DNA of 12,968 bases from Candidatus Avelusimicrobium fimicolum (GTDB taxonomy: Bacteria; Elusimicrobiota; Elusimicrobia; Elusimicrobiales; Elusimicrobiaceae). Position 1 is the first letter of the stretch. The number at the start of each line of letters is the position of its first letter. The position numbers and the translations under genes were made by a program. Location: assembly GCA_900541355.1 (NCBI GenBank), contig UQJU01000040.1, positions 1 through 12,968 of the forward strand, read 5' to 3'. Shown piece after piece: positions 1-6,842 of the stretch. The notes under the pieces are model-generated. The model made no database searches. It saw only the letters and a list, made by a program, of their open reading frames with translations, and was not told the origin of the DNA.

Positions 1-36
1 GCTTCCTTTCAGCATCTCTTGCTTACTCGTCTGCAT
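1..36 (-). CDS. Possible 5' end of a gene running off the left edge
   Basis: An ATG on the minus strand (34-36) opens a frame of only 12 codons, reading MQTSKQEMLKGS, before the window ends. A promoter-like pair lies just upstream (54-83), and the residues look like a normal Lys/Glu-rich protein start. There is no clear Shine-Dalgarno. The product cannot be named from 12 residues. The alternative is that this is chance open frame in AT-rich DNA. Confidence 0.25.
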   Translation of the reverse strand, partial: MQTSKQEMLKGS

Positions 37-53
37 CGCTTGATTGCTTATTG

Positions 54-83
54 ATATTACCCTATTTCTATCCTTAAAGTCAA
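54..83 (-). promoter_or_regulatory. Putative promoter reading toward the left edge
   Basis: On the minus strand, TTGACT (78-83) and TAATAT (54-59) are separated by 18 bp, a reasonable sigma-70 pair. The predicted transcription start, near 47, is about 11 nt before the ATG at 36. The surroundings are so AT-rich that a -10-like hexamer is expected by chance. The TTGACT match raises the likelihood. Confidence 0.3.
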
Positions 84-220
84 CAGATTTTTTGAATTTT
101 TAAATTTTTTGTTTTTAATGCTTGTGCGAATTATTTGAAAAATTTTATGCTTGCTTTTTTTGTGATGACGGATTAGCGTGAATTTTATTTTGATTTTTTG
201 TGATGATGACATATCTTGTC

Positions 221-424
221 ATTTTGAGCCTTTTACAAAAAGGCGAAAAATCCAAAGAATTTAAGACACGCTTTGAATTTGTGGATACTTCGCTACGCTC
301 AGTATGACAATATAAAGGGTTTTTGGATACTTCGGCTAACGCCTCAATAAGACAAGGGTTTTGTCGGTATGACAAGAGAATATAGCATTTCAATATGACG
401 AGAAAAAATAAGTCAATATGACAA
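221..424. repeat. Cluster of degenerate dispersed repeats (TGGATACTTCG...TATGACAA type)
   Basis: Two adjacent diverged copies start with TGGATACTTCG at 282 and 324, a period of 42 bp. The first ends in AGTATGACAA (301-310). Related ends appear at 365-375 (CGGTATGACAA), 391-399 and 414-424 (CAATATGACAA), and TCAATATGAC recurs exactly at 390-399 and 413-422. A hairpin with a 7-bp stem and 3-nt loop (GCCTTTT/AAAAGGC, 228-244) belongs to the same cluster. Its complement has the GTCATACTGAGCG form of repeat that is scattered through many epsilonproteobacterial genomes. Confidence 0.65.
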
Positions 425-530
425 AATTCAAGGCTTTGAGTTTTGTTTTACGGCAAATATCACTTAAATTTTAAGCGTTAGTTTTTCGCAAAGGGCTGCT
501 TATGGACCCTTATCCCTATTTTTGCAATTT

Positions 531-557
531 TAAAACCCCAAGCACGCTAGCGTGGGG
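531..557 (-). terminator. Weak intrinsic terminator downstream of the efflux operon
   Basis: Read on the minus strand, CCCCA (553-557) and TGGGG (536-540) form a 5-bp stem around a 12-nt loop, followed by TTTT (532-535) and further AT-rich sequence. The exact 12-bp palindrome CACGCTAGCGTG (543-554) overlaps the stem, so an alternative fold exists. It lies about 180 nt past the channel gene stop. The stem is short and the T-run modest, so this is tentative. Confidence 0.35.
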
Positions 558-598
558 CAAGGTTGTGCGGACAAGTTTTAGCATTTGCGCTTAAAATG

Positions 599-736
599 CC
601 CGCACGGATTAGCTTGCTACGCTTTGCAACCTTACCCCAAAAGTGCTTACGGATTACTTGCTACGCTTTACCACCTCACACTCTAAATGTGCTTACGGAT
701 TAGCCTGCCACGCTTTGCCACCTCGCTCCAAATGCG
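599..736. repeat. 46-bp tandem repeat, three diverged copies
   Basis: Copies begin near 599, 645 and 691, each about 46 bp, with the shared core ACGGATTA, then CTTGCTACGCTTT or CCTGCCACGCTTT, then a CCACCTC-type stretch. Copies 2 and 3 share GCTTACGGATTA and a trailing AAATG. Single-base indels separate the copies. The third copy ends four bases before the stop codon of the channel gene at 740-742. There are no unique spacers, so this is not a CRISPR array. Confidence 0.7.
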
Positions 737-739
737 CTT

Positions 740-2170
740 TTAGTCCCTGAATTTCATATCAAGGCTTCTTGCCTCTTGCTTTATGTTTAGCTCTATGTCG
801 TCTTTGGCGTTAAAGCCGCCGCCAAAGGCTTTGATGATATCCACTACCGAGCTAAGCAAGCTATAAACGGAGTTTTCGTAGTTTAGCTTAGCGTTAAGGT
901 AGCTTTGACGGGCGTTTAGCAAGTCAGTCAGTGAGCTTGAACCATTGTTGTAGCGGATTTGAGCGAGATTGTAAATTTTTTCTTGACTATCAAGCAAATC
1001 CGCATAGTTTTTTTCGTTCATAAAGGCGCTCTCTCTTTGCACGAGCGCGGTTCGCACCTCGCCAAATGCCGTTTTCAGTACGCTTTCGTAGTTTAGATAC
1101 GCTTCATCTTTCGCAAGTTTCGCTAAATTTACATTGTAAGTAATCTCGCCCCATCTAAAAATAGGCATTAGCGCACTTGCGCCTGCATTCCACGCCACGC
1201 TGTTGCCTTGTGCAAGCTTGCTTAACTCCGTGCTTTGAAAGCCAAGCAACCCTGTGAGCGAAATGCTCGGCAAGTAAGCCGTGCGCGCCACGCCTACAAG
1301 GTAGTTTTTCTGCTCTAATCTCGCCAAAGCCGCCCTTATGTCAGGTCTTTGAAGCAAAATTTCGCTGCTTATGCCTTGTGGCAACTCTACCTTGAAATTT
1401 TCGATTTTGGTGTAAGGCAAGGTGGCGTATAAAATTTCGTTCAAATCCGATGACACAAGTATCATCAAGGCTTGGTTGTTGCTATCTCTTGCGGCTTTGA
1501 GCGTGGTGAGCTGGGCGCGCGCGCTTTCAAGCTGGGCTTTGTAGTTGTAAAGCTCATACTCGCTTATCGCGCCTACTCGGTGCTGGGATTGTTTAAGCTC
1601 ATACGAAGTCGTGTAATCCTCTACCGTTTGGATTAAAACCTCCACTTGGTTGTTTAAATTTATGGCGTTAAAGTAGAGTTTTACCACGCTTGATATGATA
1701 GAAAGCCTCGCACTTTCAAAGTCATAAATGCTCGCCTCGTAAGCCTTGCCTGCGGCTGAGTAGCTGTCGCGGTATTTGCCCCACAAATCAAGTTCAAACG
1801 ACACCGACACATTAGCCGTGCTTTGGCTCTCGCCGGAGCCTAAATTATTTCCGGCGCGGCCCGACTGTCCGGCCGCAGACAAACTGGGCAACTGGTCCGC
1901 CGTAGCAATACCTACCGCCGCGCGGGCTTCGTCCACGCGGGCAACTGCCGCTTGCAAGTCCTTGTTGTAGGTCAAGGCGGTGTTTTCCAACTCGTTTAAA
2001 GTGGGATCTTCAAACACTTCCCACCATTTGACATTGGTGAAAATGCTGAAATTATCCGCCGCTTCGCCCGTGGGCAAATCTAAATCCGGCTGTTTGTAGT
2101 TAGGCCCCATTAAACACCCGGCCAAAAGCAAGGCCAAGGCCAATACTGCCCCTATGTGCTTATAGTTCAT
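740..2170 (-). CDS. cmeC: Outer-membrane efflux channel, CmeC/OprM-type lipoprotein, apparent mosaic gene
   Basis: The 476-residue protein is the TolC-like exit duct of an RND pump. Residues 1-19 are a lipoprotein signal ending in the lipobox LAGC, with Cys19 the predicted lipidation site. The usual two-repeat OMF architecture follows, with DLWGKYRD in the first repeat and RPDIRAALARLEQ and LGFQS in the middle. The ATG at 2170 is chosen because it overlaps the pump stop in an ATGA and has AGGAG 5 nt upstream (2176-2180). The open frame extends to 2377, but only inside the pump gene. Residues from about 112 to the end closely resemble Campylobacter CmeC as I remember it, including GVARTAYLPSISLTGLLGF, IKAFGGGF and the tail SLDMKFRD. 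The first ~110 residues and their codons (Leu TTG/TTA, Arg CGC) match the Elusimicrobiota-like neighbours instead. Beyond the seam, CTT, ATA, AGA/AGG and GCG codons appear. The family call is secure; whether the hybrid is natural is not. Confidence 0.9.
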   Translation of the reverse strand: MNYKHIGAVLALALLLAGCLMGPNYKQPDLDLPTGEAADNFSIFTNVKWWEVFEDPTLNELENTALTYNKDLQAAVARVDEARAAVGIATADQLPSLSAAGQSGRAGNNLGSGESQSTANVSVSFELDLWGKYRDSYSAAGKAYEASIYDFESARLSIISSVVKLYFNAINLNNQVEVLIQTVEDYTTSYELKQSQHRVGAISEYELYNYKAQLESARAQLTTLKAARDSNNQALMILVSSDLNEILYATLPYTKIENFKVELPQGISSEILLQRPDIRAALARLEQKNYLVGVARTAYLPSISLTGLLGFQSTELSKLAQGNSVAWNAGASALMPIFRWGEITYNVNLAKLAKDEAYLNYESVLKTAFGEVRTALVQRESAFMNEKNYADLLDSQEKIYNLAQIRYNNGSSSLTDLLNARQSYLNAKLNYENSVYSLLSSVVDIIKAFGGGFNAKDDIELNIKQEARSLDMKFRD

Positions 2171-5100
2171 AAATTCTCCTTTTTCGTTTCTTCCACGTGG
2201 TCCACCACCACACCGATTTGCTCCGGCTCCTTCTTCCACCCTGAAAACAGACAGAAGAACAGCGGGATAAACAACGGTGCAATAACAGTAGCGGCCAACA
2301 TACCAAAGACCACAGCCGTACCGATAGAGTGGCGGCTGGCCGCCCCCGCGCCTGTGCTGATAGCCAACGGCACGCACCCTAAAATGAACGCCAAAGACGT
2401 CATTACAATCGGGCGGAAACGCAGTTCGGCGGCTTGCACCGCGGCTTTGGCGGTTTCTACCCCTTGCTCTTTTAACATTACGGCAAATTCCACAATCAAA
2501 ATAGCGTTTTTAGCCGCCAAGCCGACCAAGGCCACCAACGCAATTTGGAAGTAAATATCGTTGGCAAGGCCGCGCGCCCAAGTGCCCGCCAAGGCACCAA
2601 AAATAGCAAACGGTACCGCCAACAACACAGCCACGGGCAGACTCCATTTTTCGTACTGGGCAGCCAAAATCAGGAACACTACCAACATACCCAGCATCAA
2701 GGCCGTGGCAGAGGAACTGCCCGAAATGGTTTCCTGGTAAGTAGTACCCGTCCAGGCGAGCGTAAAGTTGGAATCTAACACCTCTTTGGCGGTTTCTTCC
2801 ATAGCACGAATAGCATCACCGGAACTATAACCCGCAGCCGGATTCGCCATTACTTTGGCCGCCGGGAACACGTTAAAGCGTTCCACCATATCGGCACCCA
2901 ACGAAGGAGTAAGCGTGATAAGCGCCGAAAGCGGCACCATCGCACCCGAGTTGGAACGCACATACACTTCCGCAATTTGTTCGGGGCGGGCGCGGTATGA
3001 ACCTTCGGCCTGCATCATTACCTTAAAACTGCGGCCCGAATAGGTAAAATCGTTTACATATGTAGTACCAAACGTGCCCTGCAAAGTGGCGTATAAGGAC
3101 GAAAGCGGTACACCCATTGCCTGCGCCTTAATTTCGTCCACCGTCATAGAATACTGAGGCACGGCTGCGGAGAAAGTGGTGCTGACGCTGGAAAGTTCAG
3201 GCCGTTTTTGAGCGGCGGCAATAAACTTTTGGGTTTGGGCTTCCAGGTCCCGGCTGTCGCCGGAGCCACGGTTTTGGATATACCCTTCCAAACCGCCCGT
3301 GGTGCTCATACCCATAATGGGAGGCGGGTTGAACGGCATCACTATCGCACCCGGAATGGTATTTTTGGCCTGCATATAAAGTGCCCCTACAAGCCCCGCA
3401 GAGGACAATGCCTTGGTTTTGCGTTCTTCCCACGGTTTTAATTTGATAAACGAAGCAATACCGCTGCTTTTCATTGTACTGCTTAACATATCAAAACCCG
3501 CAAAGGTCAGTTCGTCAGATACGCTGGGTTGGGCCAAAATTAATTTTTCCAATTCGCCGGCAACCTTATCACTGCTGGCCAAAGAGGAGGCCGGGTCCAA
3601 CTGCGTAGAAACCATAATCATACCCTGGTCTTCGTCGGGCAGCAAACTGCTGGGAACGATTTTAAACATCCCCCACGCGGCCAAGAAGAAGAGTGCAACC
3701 ACCACCGCAGAGACCGATAATCGGCGGATGAAATAGGCAACCCAAGTGCCGTATTTTTTGGTTAATTTGCCAAAGAATTGGTCAAACTTATAGAAAAATC
3801 CGCTCGTAGGCTTTTCTTGCTTTTTAAGCAAAAGGGCACATAAAGCAGGCGTCAGGGTCAGCGCGACCAAGCCGGAAATAACTACGGACACGGCAATCGT
3901 AATAGCAAACTGCTGGTACATCACACCCGTCAAGCCACCCATAAATGCTACCGGCACAAACACGGAGCACAGTACGAGTACAATCGCCACCACCGGGCCG
4001 GATACTTCGTCCATAGCCTTAATGGTGGCCTCCTTAACAGGCAGGTCGTCCTCGTCCATAATACGTTCCACGTTTTCAATTACCACGATAGCATCGTCCA
4101 CCACCATACCGATAGCAAGCACAAGGCCGAAAAGCGTAAGCGTATTAATGGAGAAACCAAAAAGTTTCATCCCGGCAAACGCACCGATAATGGACACCGG
4201 CACCGCCAAACACGGAATCAACGTGGCGCGCCAGTCTTTTAAGAACAAATAAACCACCAAAAACACCAAAATCATCGCTTCAATTAAGGTATGGATTACT
4301 TCTTTAATAGATGCTTTTACGAACAAGGTGGTATCGTAAGCAACTTTGTATTCCATATCCAAATCGGGCGGGAAGTTGGCGGCCAATTCCTGCATACGTT
4401 TTTCAACGGCTTGCGCGGTGGCTACGGCGTTGGCTCCCGGGGAGAGATACACCCCAATCGGCACTGCCGGTTTACCGTTGTAGTTACCGCTAAATTCATA
4501 TGTCTGGCTGCCGAGTTCCACCGTAGCAACGTCTTTTAAGCGCAAGGAAGTACCGTCTTTATTCGCGCGCAAAATAATATCTTCAAATTGTTTAGGGTCG
4601 GTCAAACGGCCGGGCGCAATAATGGAATAAGAGCGGTCCACCGCTACCGGCAGCGGAGGCTGGCCGATTTTACCCGCCGCACGCTGTACGTTCTGCGCCT
4701 GCACGGCAGAGGCAATATCGCTCACAGACAAGCCGCGCTGGGAAAGGACATCCGGCTTAATCCAAATGCGGATAGAATAGTCGTTGGCGGACATTACCTG
4801 CGCGTCGCCCACGCCTTCAATACGTTTTAAGTCATCTACAATGTTAAGAAGCGCATAGTTTCCCACCGTTGTCGTATCGGAACGTCCGCTCGGGGAATAA
4901 AGCGCAATCAACTGCAAAATAGCGGAAGATTTTTTATTGACCTGAATACCATAGCGGCGAACGTCCTCCGGCAAGGTAGCCGTGGCTCCCTGCACGCGGT
5001 TGTTGACGTTAATCATTGCCTGGTCCGGGTCGGTGCCGACTTTAAAAGAAACAGTCAGTTTCATATCCCCGTTAGAGGAAGAAGTGGAGTTCATATACAG

Positions 5101-5328
5101 CATATCCTCCACCCCGTTCACCTGCTGTTCCAGCGGAGCCGCCACCGTGTTGGCAATTACTTCCGGGCTGGCCCCCGGATAACTGGCCGACACCTGCACG
5201 GTGGGCGGAGTTAAGTCGGGGTATTGTTCAATAGGCAACATCGTAATAGACACGATACCCGCCAAGGAAATCAACAGCGAAATAACCGTAGAAAAAATAG
5301 GACGGTTAATAAAGAATTTAGAGAACAT
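2167..5328 (-). CDS. cmeB: RND multidrug efflux pump, inner-membrane proton antiporter (AcrB/MexB/CmeB family, HAE1)
   Basis: At 1053 residues this is the normal length of the HAE1 family. It exports hydrophobic drugs, bile-like detergents or similar compounds from periplasm and membrane, driven by proton influx. The start MFSKFFINRPIF is the classic first transmembrane segment (about 10-30). A large periplasmic loop (about 40-335) precedes a block of helices (about 340-500). The second half repeats this, with a loop at about 560-870 and helices at about 873-1030. The proton-relay residues are present: Asp411-Asp412 in GMVVDDAIVVIENV (AcrB Asp407/408) and Lys940 in GLAAKNAILIVEF. Its ATG lies 2 nt after the adaptor stop, with GGGGA 7 nt upstream (5336-5340). 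The stop overlaps the channel start by 4 nt. Codon use matches the genes on the right, unlike the 3' part of the channel gene. Substrates cannot be read from the sequence. Confidence 0.96.
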   Translation of the reverse strand: MFSKFFINRPIFSTVISLLISLAGIVSITMLPIEQYPDLTPPTVQVSASYPGASPEVIANTVAAPLEQQVNGVEDMLYMNSTSSSNGDMKLTVSFKVGTDPDQAMINVNNRVQGATATLPEDVRRYGIQVNKKSSAILQLIALYSPSGRSDTTTVGNYALLNIVDDLKRIEGVGDAQVMSANDYSIRIWIKPDVLSQRGLSVSDIASAVQAQNVQRAAGKIGQPPLPVAVDRSYSIIAPGRLTDPKQFEDIILRANKDGTSLRLKDVATVELGSQTYEFSGNYNGKPAVPIGVYLSPGANAVATAQAVEKRMQELAANFPPDLDMEYKVAYDTTLFVKASIKEVIHTLIEAMILVFLVVYLFLKDWRATLIPCLAVPVSIIGAFAGMKLFGFSINTLTLFGLVLAIGMVVDDAIVVIENVERIMDEDDLPVKEATIKAMDEVSGPVVAIVLVLCSVFVPVAFMGGLTGVMYQQFAITIAVSVVISGLVALTLTPALCALLLKKQEKPTSGFFYKFDQFFGKLTKKYGTWVAYFIRRLSVSAVVVALFFLAAWGMFKIVPSSLLPDEDQGMIMVSTQLDPASSLASSDKVAGELEKLILAQPSVSDELTFAGFDMLSSTMKSSGIASFIKLKPWEERKTKALSSAGLVGALYMQAKNTIPGAIVMPFNPPPIMGMSTTGGLEGYIQNRGSGDSRDLEAQTQKFIAAAQKRPELSSVSTTFSAAVPQYSMTVDEIKAQAMGVPLSSLYATLQGTFGTTYVNDFTYSGRSFKVMMQAEGSYRARPEQIAEVYVRSNSGAMVPLSALITLTPSLGADMVERFNVFPAAKVMANPAAGYSSGDAIRAMEETAKEVLDSNFTLAWTGTTYQETISGSSSATALMLGMLVVFLILAAQYEKWSLPVAVLLAVPFAIFGALAGTWARGLANDIYFQIALVALVGLAAKNAILIVEFAVMLKEQGVETAKAAVQAAELRFRPIVMTSLAFILGCVPLAISTGAGAASRHSIGTAVVFGMLAATVIAPLFIPLFFCLFSGWKKEPEQIGVVVDHVEETKKENL

Positions 5329-5330
5329 AA

Positions 5331-6692
5331 TTATTTCCCCGTCTGCGCGTTATCGGCGGACTGTACTTCTTTGGCTTGGACGGCATCCTGCGGTAAGGCT
5401 TGCTCGTCCGGTGCTTCGGCAGATTCAATCGCCGCTTCCAATTTGGCTACATCTCCCTCCGTCGTCGGTTGGGAGGCGGCAGGCGCAGGCTGAACAGGCA
5501 TAAATTTTTGCATTTGCGCAGTAACCTGCATACCCGGGCGCAAGCGGATAAGTCCGTCCGATACCACTTTTTCGCCGGCCTTTAAACCGTCGCTGACGAT
5601 ATACATATCGTCCTGCAATTCGGCTTGAATCGGGCGGGCCGCAACCATATTGTTGGCATCAATCACATAAGCAATTTTGCCCTGCGCGCTGTTAAGAACG
5701 GCAGAGGACGGAATTAAAATAGCGTTTTTATAAATAGCACCCACCAAATGAACGCGGACAAATTGCCCCGGCATTAAAGCACGGCTCTTTTTGGGATTGG
5801 CAAACTCCGCCTTGATAGCCAAACTGGACGTTTGGGTATTTTCCGAACTGTCAAAAAAGACAATTTTACCCCTTTCGGAATACAAACTGCCGTTGGGCAA
5901 AACAGCCTCTACATACACCGGGGCCTGGGAAGCAGTCAATTTGCGGTATTCCTCGGGCTTTAACAGTTGTTTATCATCACTGCCTAATACAATTTGCCCG
6001 GACATAAAACCGGCGGCCAATTTTTCAAACTGGCGGCTGGGCATAGAAAAGTTTACATACAAGGGGTCAATTTGCACCATTGTCGTTAAAAGGCCCGATT
6101 CGCCCGCGGCAGAAATCAAACTGCCGACGGATTGCGTTTCTTTCCCGGCAATACCGGAAATCGGCGCCGTAACCTTGGTGTAACCTAAATTAATTTGGGC
6201 ATCGTTTACCCCCGCCTGCGCCACCTGCACATTGGCTTTGGCGGTGTCATAAGCGGAAAGGGCATTATCATAATCCTGTTGGCTGACGGCATTGTCGGCG
6301 CGGAGTTTTTTCATACGCGCATAAGTGCGCTGGGTGCGGCGCTCCTCGGCCTGGGCTTGGGCCAAAGCGCCCTGGGCCTTTTCCAACGCTACCTTATATT
6401 GTTTGTCATCAATTTGAAAAAGTTGTTTGCCTTCTTCTACATATTCGCCTTCGTTATATAAGCGGGCTTCCAAAATACCGCCCACTTGCGCACGGATTTG
6501 AATTTCCAACGACCCCGCCACTTGGGCCGGGTATTCAATGTCCCAAGGCAAATCCTGTTGTACCACCTCTACCGCATTAACCATAGTCGGTGCGGCCGCA
6601 CCGCCGGCGGTAGATTTTTTGCAACCGGAAACAAAAACTGTTGCCAAGCCCAAAGCCATTACGGCCGCGGGCAAAAAGTATGTTTTCTTCAC
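5331..6692 (-). CDS. cmeA: RND efflux periplasmic adaptor lipoprotein (membrane fusion protein, AcrA/MexA/CmeA family)
   Basis: The adaptor couples the inner-membrane pump to the outer-membrane channel. The 453-residue protein starts with a lipoprotein signal ending VSGC (Cys24 predicted lipidated). A first lipoyl half-motif contains IRAQVGGILEARLYNEGEYV (about 67-86). A heptad-rich Ala/Gln hairpin follows (about 100-170), then the second lipoyl half with YTKVTAPISGIAG. The C-terminal beta-barrel and membrane-proximal domains include LMPGQFVRV. After about residue 400 there is an extra tail rich in Ala, Gln, Glu and Pro, longer than in AcrA and probably disordered. The start codon is GTG (6690-6692), chosen because GGGAG sits 7 nt upstream (6700-6704) and the signal peptide begins there. 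It is the first gene of the operon. No TetR-type repressor gene is adjacent, unlike cmeR or acrR loci. Confidence 0.94.
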   Translation of the reverse strand: MKKTYFLPAAVMALGLATVFVSGCKKSTAGGAAAPTMVNAVEVVQQDLPWDIEYPAQVAGSLEIQIRAQVGGILEARLYNEGEYVEEGKQLFQIDDKQYKVALEKAQGALAQAQAEERRTQRTYARMKKLRADNAVSQQDYDNALSAYDTAKANVQVAQAGVNDAQINLGYTKVTAPISGIAGKETQSVGSLISAAGESGLLTTMVQIDPLYVNFSMPSRQFEKLAAGFMSGQIVLGSDDKQLLKPEEYRKLTASQAPVYVEAVLPNGSLYSERGKIVFFDSSENTQTSSLAIKAEFANPKKSRALMPGQFVRVHLVGAIYKNAILIPSSAVLNSAQGKIAYVIDANNMVAARPIQAELQDDMYIVSDGLKAGEKVVSDGLIRLRPGMQVTAQMQKFMPVQPAPAASQPTTEGDVAKLEAAIESAEAPDEQALPQDAVQAKEVQSADNAQTGK

Positions 6693-6733
6693 AAGGTTTC
6701 TCCCAATCTAATAAGGTTAATGTCTTTCCAAAG

Positions 6734-6760
6734 ATTATATAAAAATTTTTCCTGTGGCAA
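6734..6760 (-). promoter_or_regulatory. Putative promoter of the efflux operon
   Basis: On the minus strand, a perfect TATAAT (6734-6739) follows TTGCCA (6755-6760) with a 15-bp spacer. Alternatively, TAATCT two bases further on gives the standard 17-bp spacer. The start site would be near 6727, giving a leader of about 35 nt to the GTG. The short spacer could mean weak or regulator-dependent expression. Confidence 0.5.
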
Positions 6761-6774
6761 CGCTTTTATATAAT
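6734..6774. promoter_or_regulatory. 11-bp perfect inverted repeat in the divergent promoter region
   Basis: ATTATATAAAA (6734-6744) and TTTTATATAAT (6764-6774) are exact inverted copies 19 nt apart. Each arm contains a TATAAT reading outward, so the minus-strand -10 of the efflux operon lies in one arm and a plus-strand TATAAT (6769-6774) in the other. It could be an operator or a pair of symmetric promoters. Arms made almost entirely of A and T are also likelier to arise by chance. Confidence 0.4.
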
Positions 6775-6784
6775 TAGTTAAAAG

Positions 6785-6832
6785 AGGGTACTGGCAATTT
6801 TTACACAAATACTTATAATAAGGGAGTACCCT
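6785..6832. promoter_or_regulatory. 7-bp inverted repeat flanking the cysK -10 box
   Basis: AGGGTAC (6785-6791) and GTACCCT (6826-6832) are exact inverted copies 34 nt apart. The cysK -10 hexamer lies between them and the predicted start site lies in the right arm. This geometry suits an operator pair, though seven bases is short enough for coincidence. Confidence 0.3.
6792..6819 (+). promoter_or_regulatory. Putative cysK promoter
   Basis: TATAAT (6814-6819) is a perfect -10 box. The best -35 candidate is TGGCAA (6792-6797) with a 16-bp spacer, a weak match. Transcription would start near 6826, leaving a leader of about 17 nt that contains the ribosome site GGGGA (6833-6837), 5 nt before the ATG. 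Confidence 0.45.
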
Positions 6833-6842
6833 GGGGAAATAT

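Larger units (their letters stand above)
84..739. other. AT-rich non-coding stretch with decayed repeats, Campylobacter-like
   Basis: No convincing gene lies in these roughly 650 bases. Composition is about 32% GC over 1-480, far below the region right of about 1860. The open frame at 145-393 on the minus strand, with the residues CHTERSEVSTNSKR, is a translation of repeat DNA of a type often mis-annotated as a small protein. The stretch holds a dispersed-repeat cluster (221-424), a weak terminator (531-557), a bulged hairpin (outer arms 565-570/600-605, inner arms 581-586/594-599) and a 46-bp repeat array (599-736). It resembles spacer DNA of Campylobacter or Helicobacter rather than the rest of the window, which is a judgement from composition and repeat type. 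Confidence 0.6.

Noticed and set aside
145..393. 82-codon minus-strand frame containing CHTERSEVSTNSKR
   Set aside because: It is a translation of the dispersed-repeat cluster in AT-rich spacer, with no ribosome site and no domain.
599..736. Short CRISPR array
   Set aside because: The units are contiguous with no unique spacers, diverge along their whole length, and have no cas genes nearby.
2171..2377. N-terminal extension of the channel protein to an upstream start
   Set aside because: The extension lies wholly within the pump gene in another frame. The ATG at 2170 has a ribosome site, an ATGA overlap and a lipoprotein signal.
6769..6774. Plus-strand TATAAT as the cysK promoter
   Set aside because: There is no acceptable -35 at 16-18 bp upstream. 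The box at 6814-6819 is better placed for cysK.
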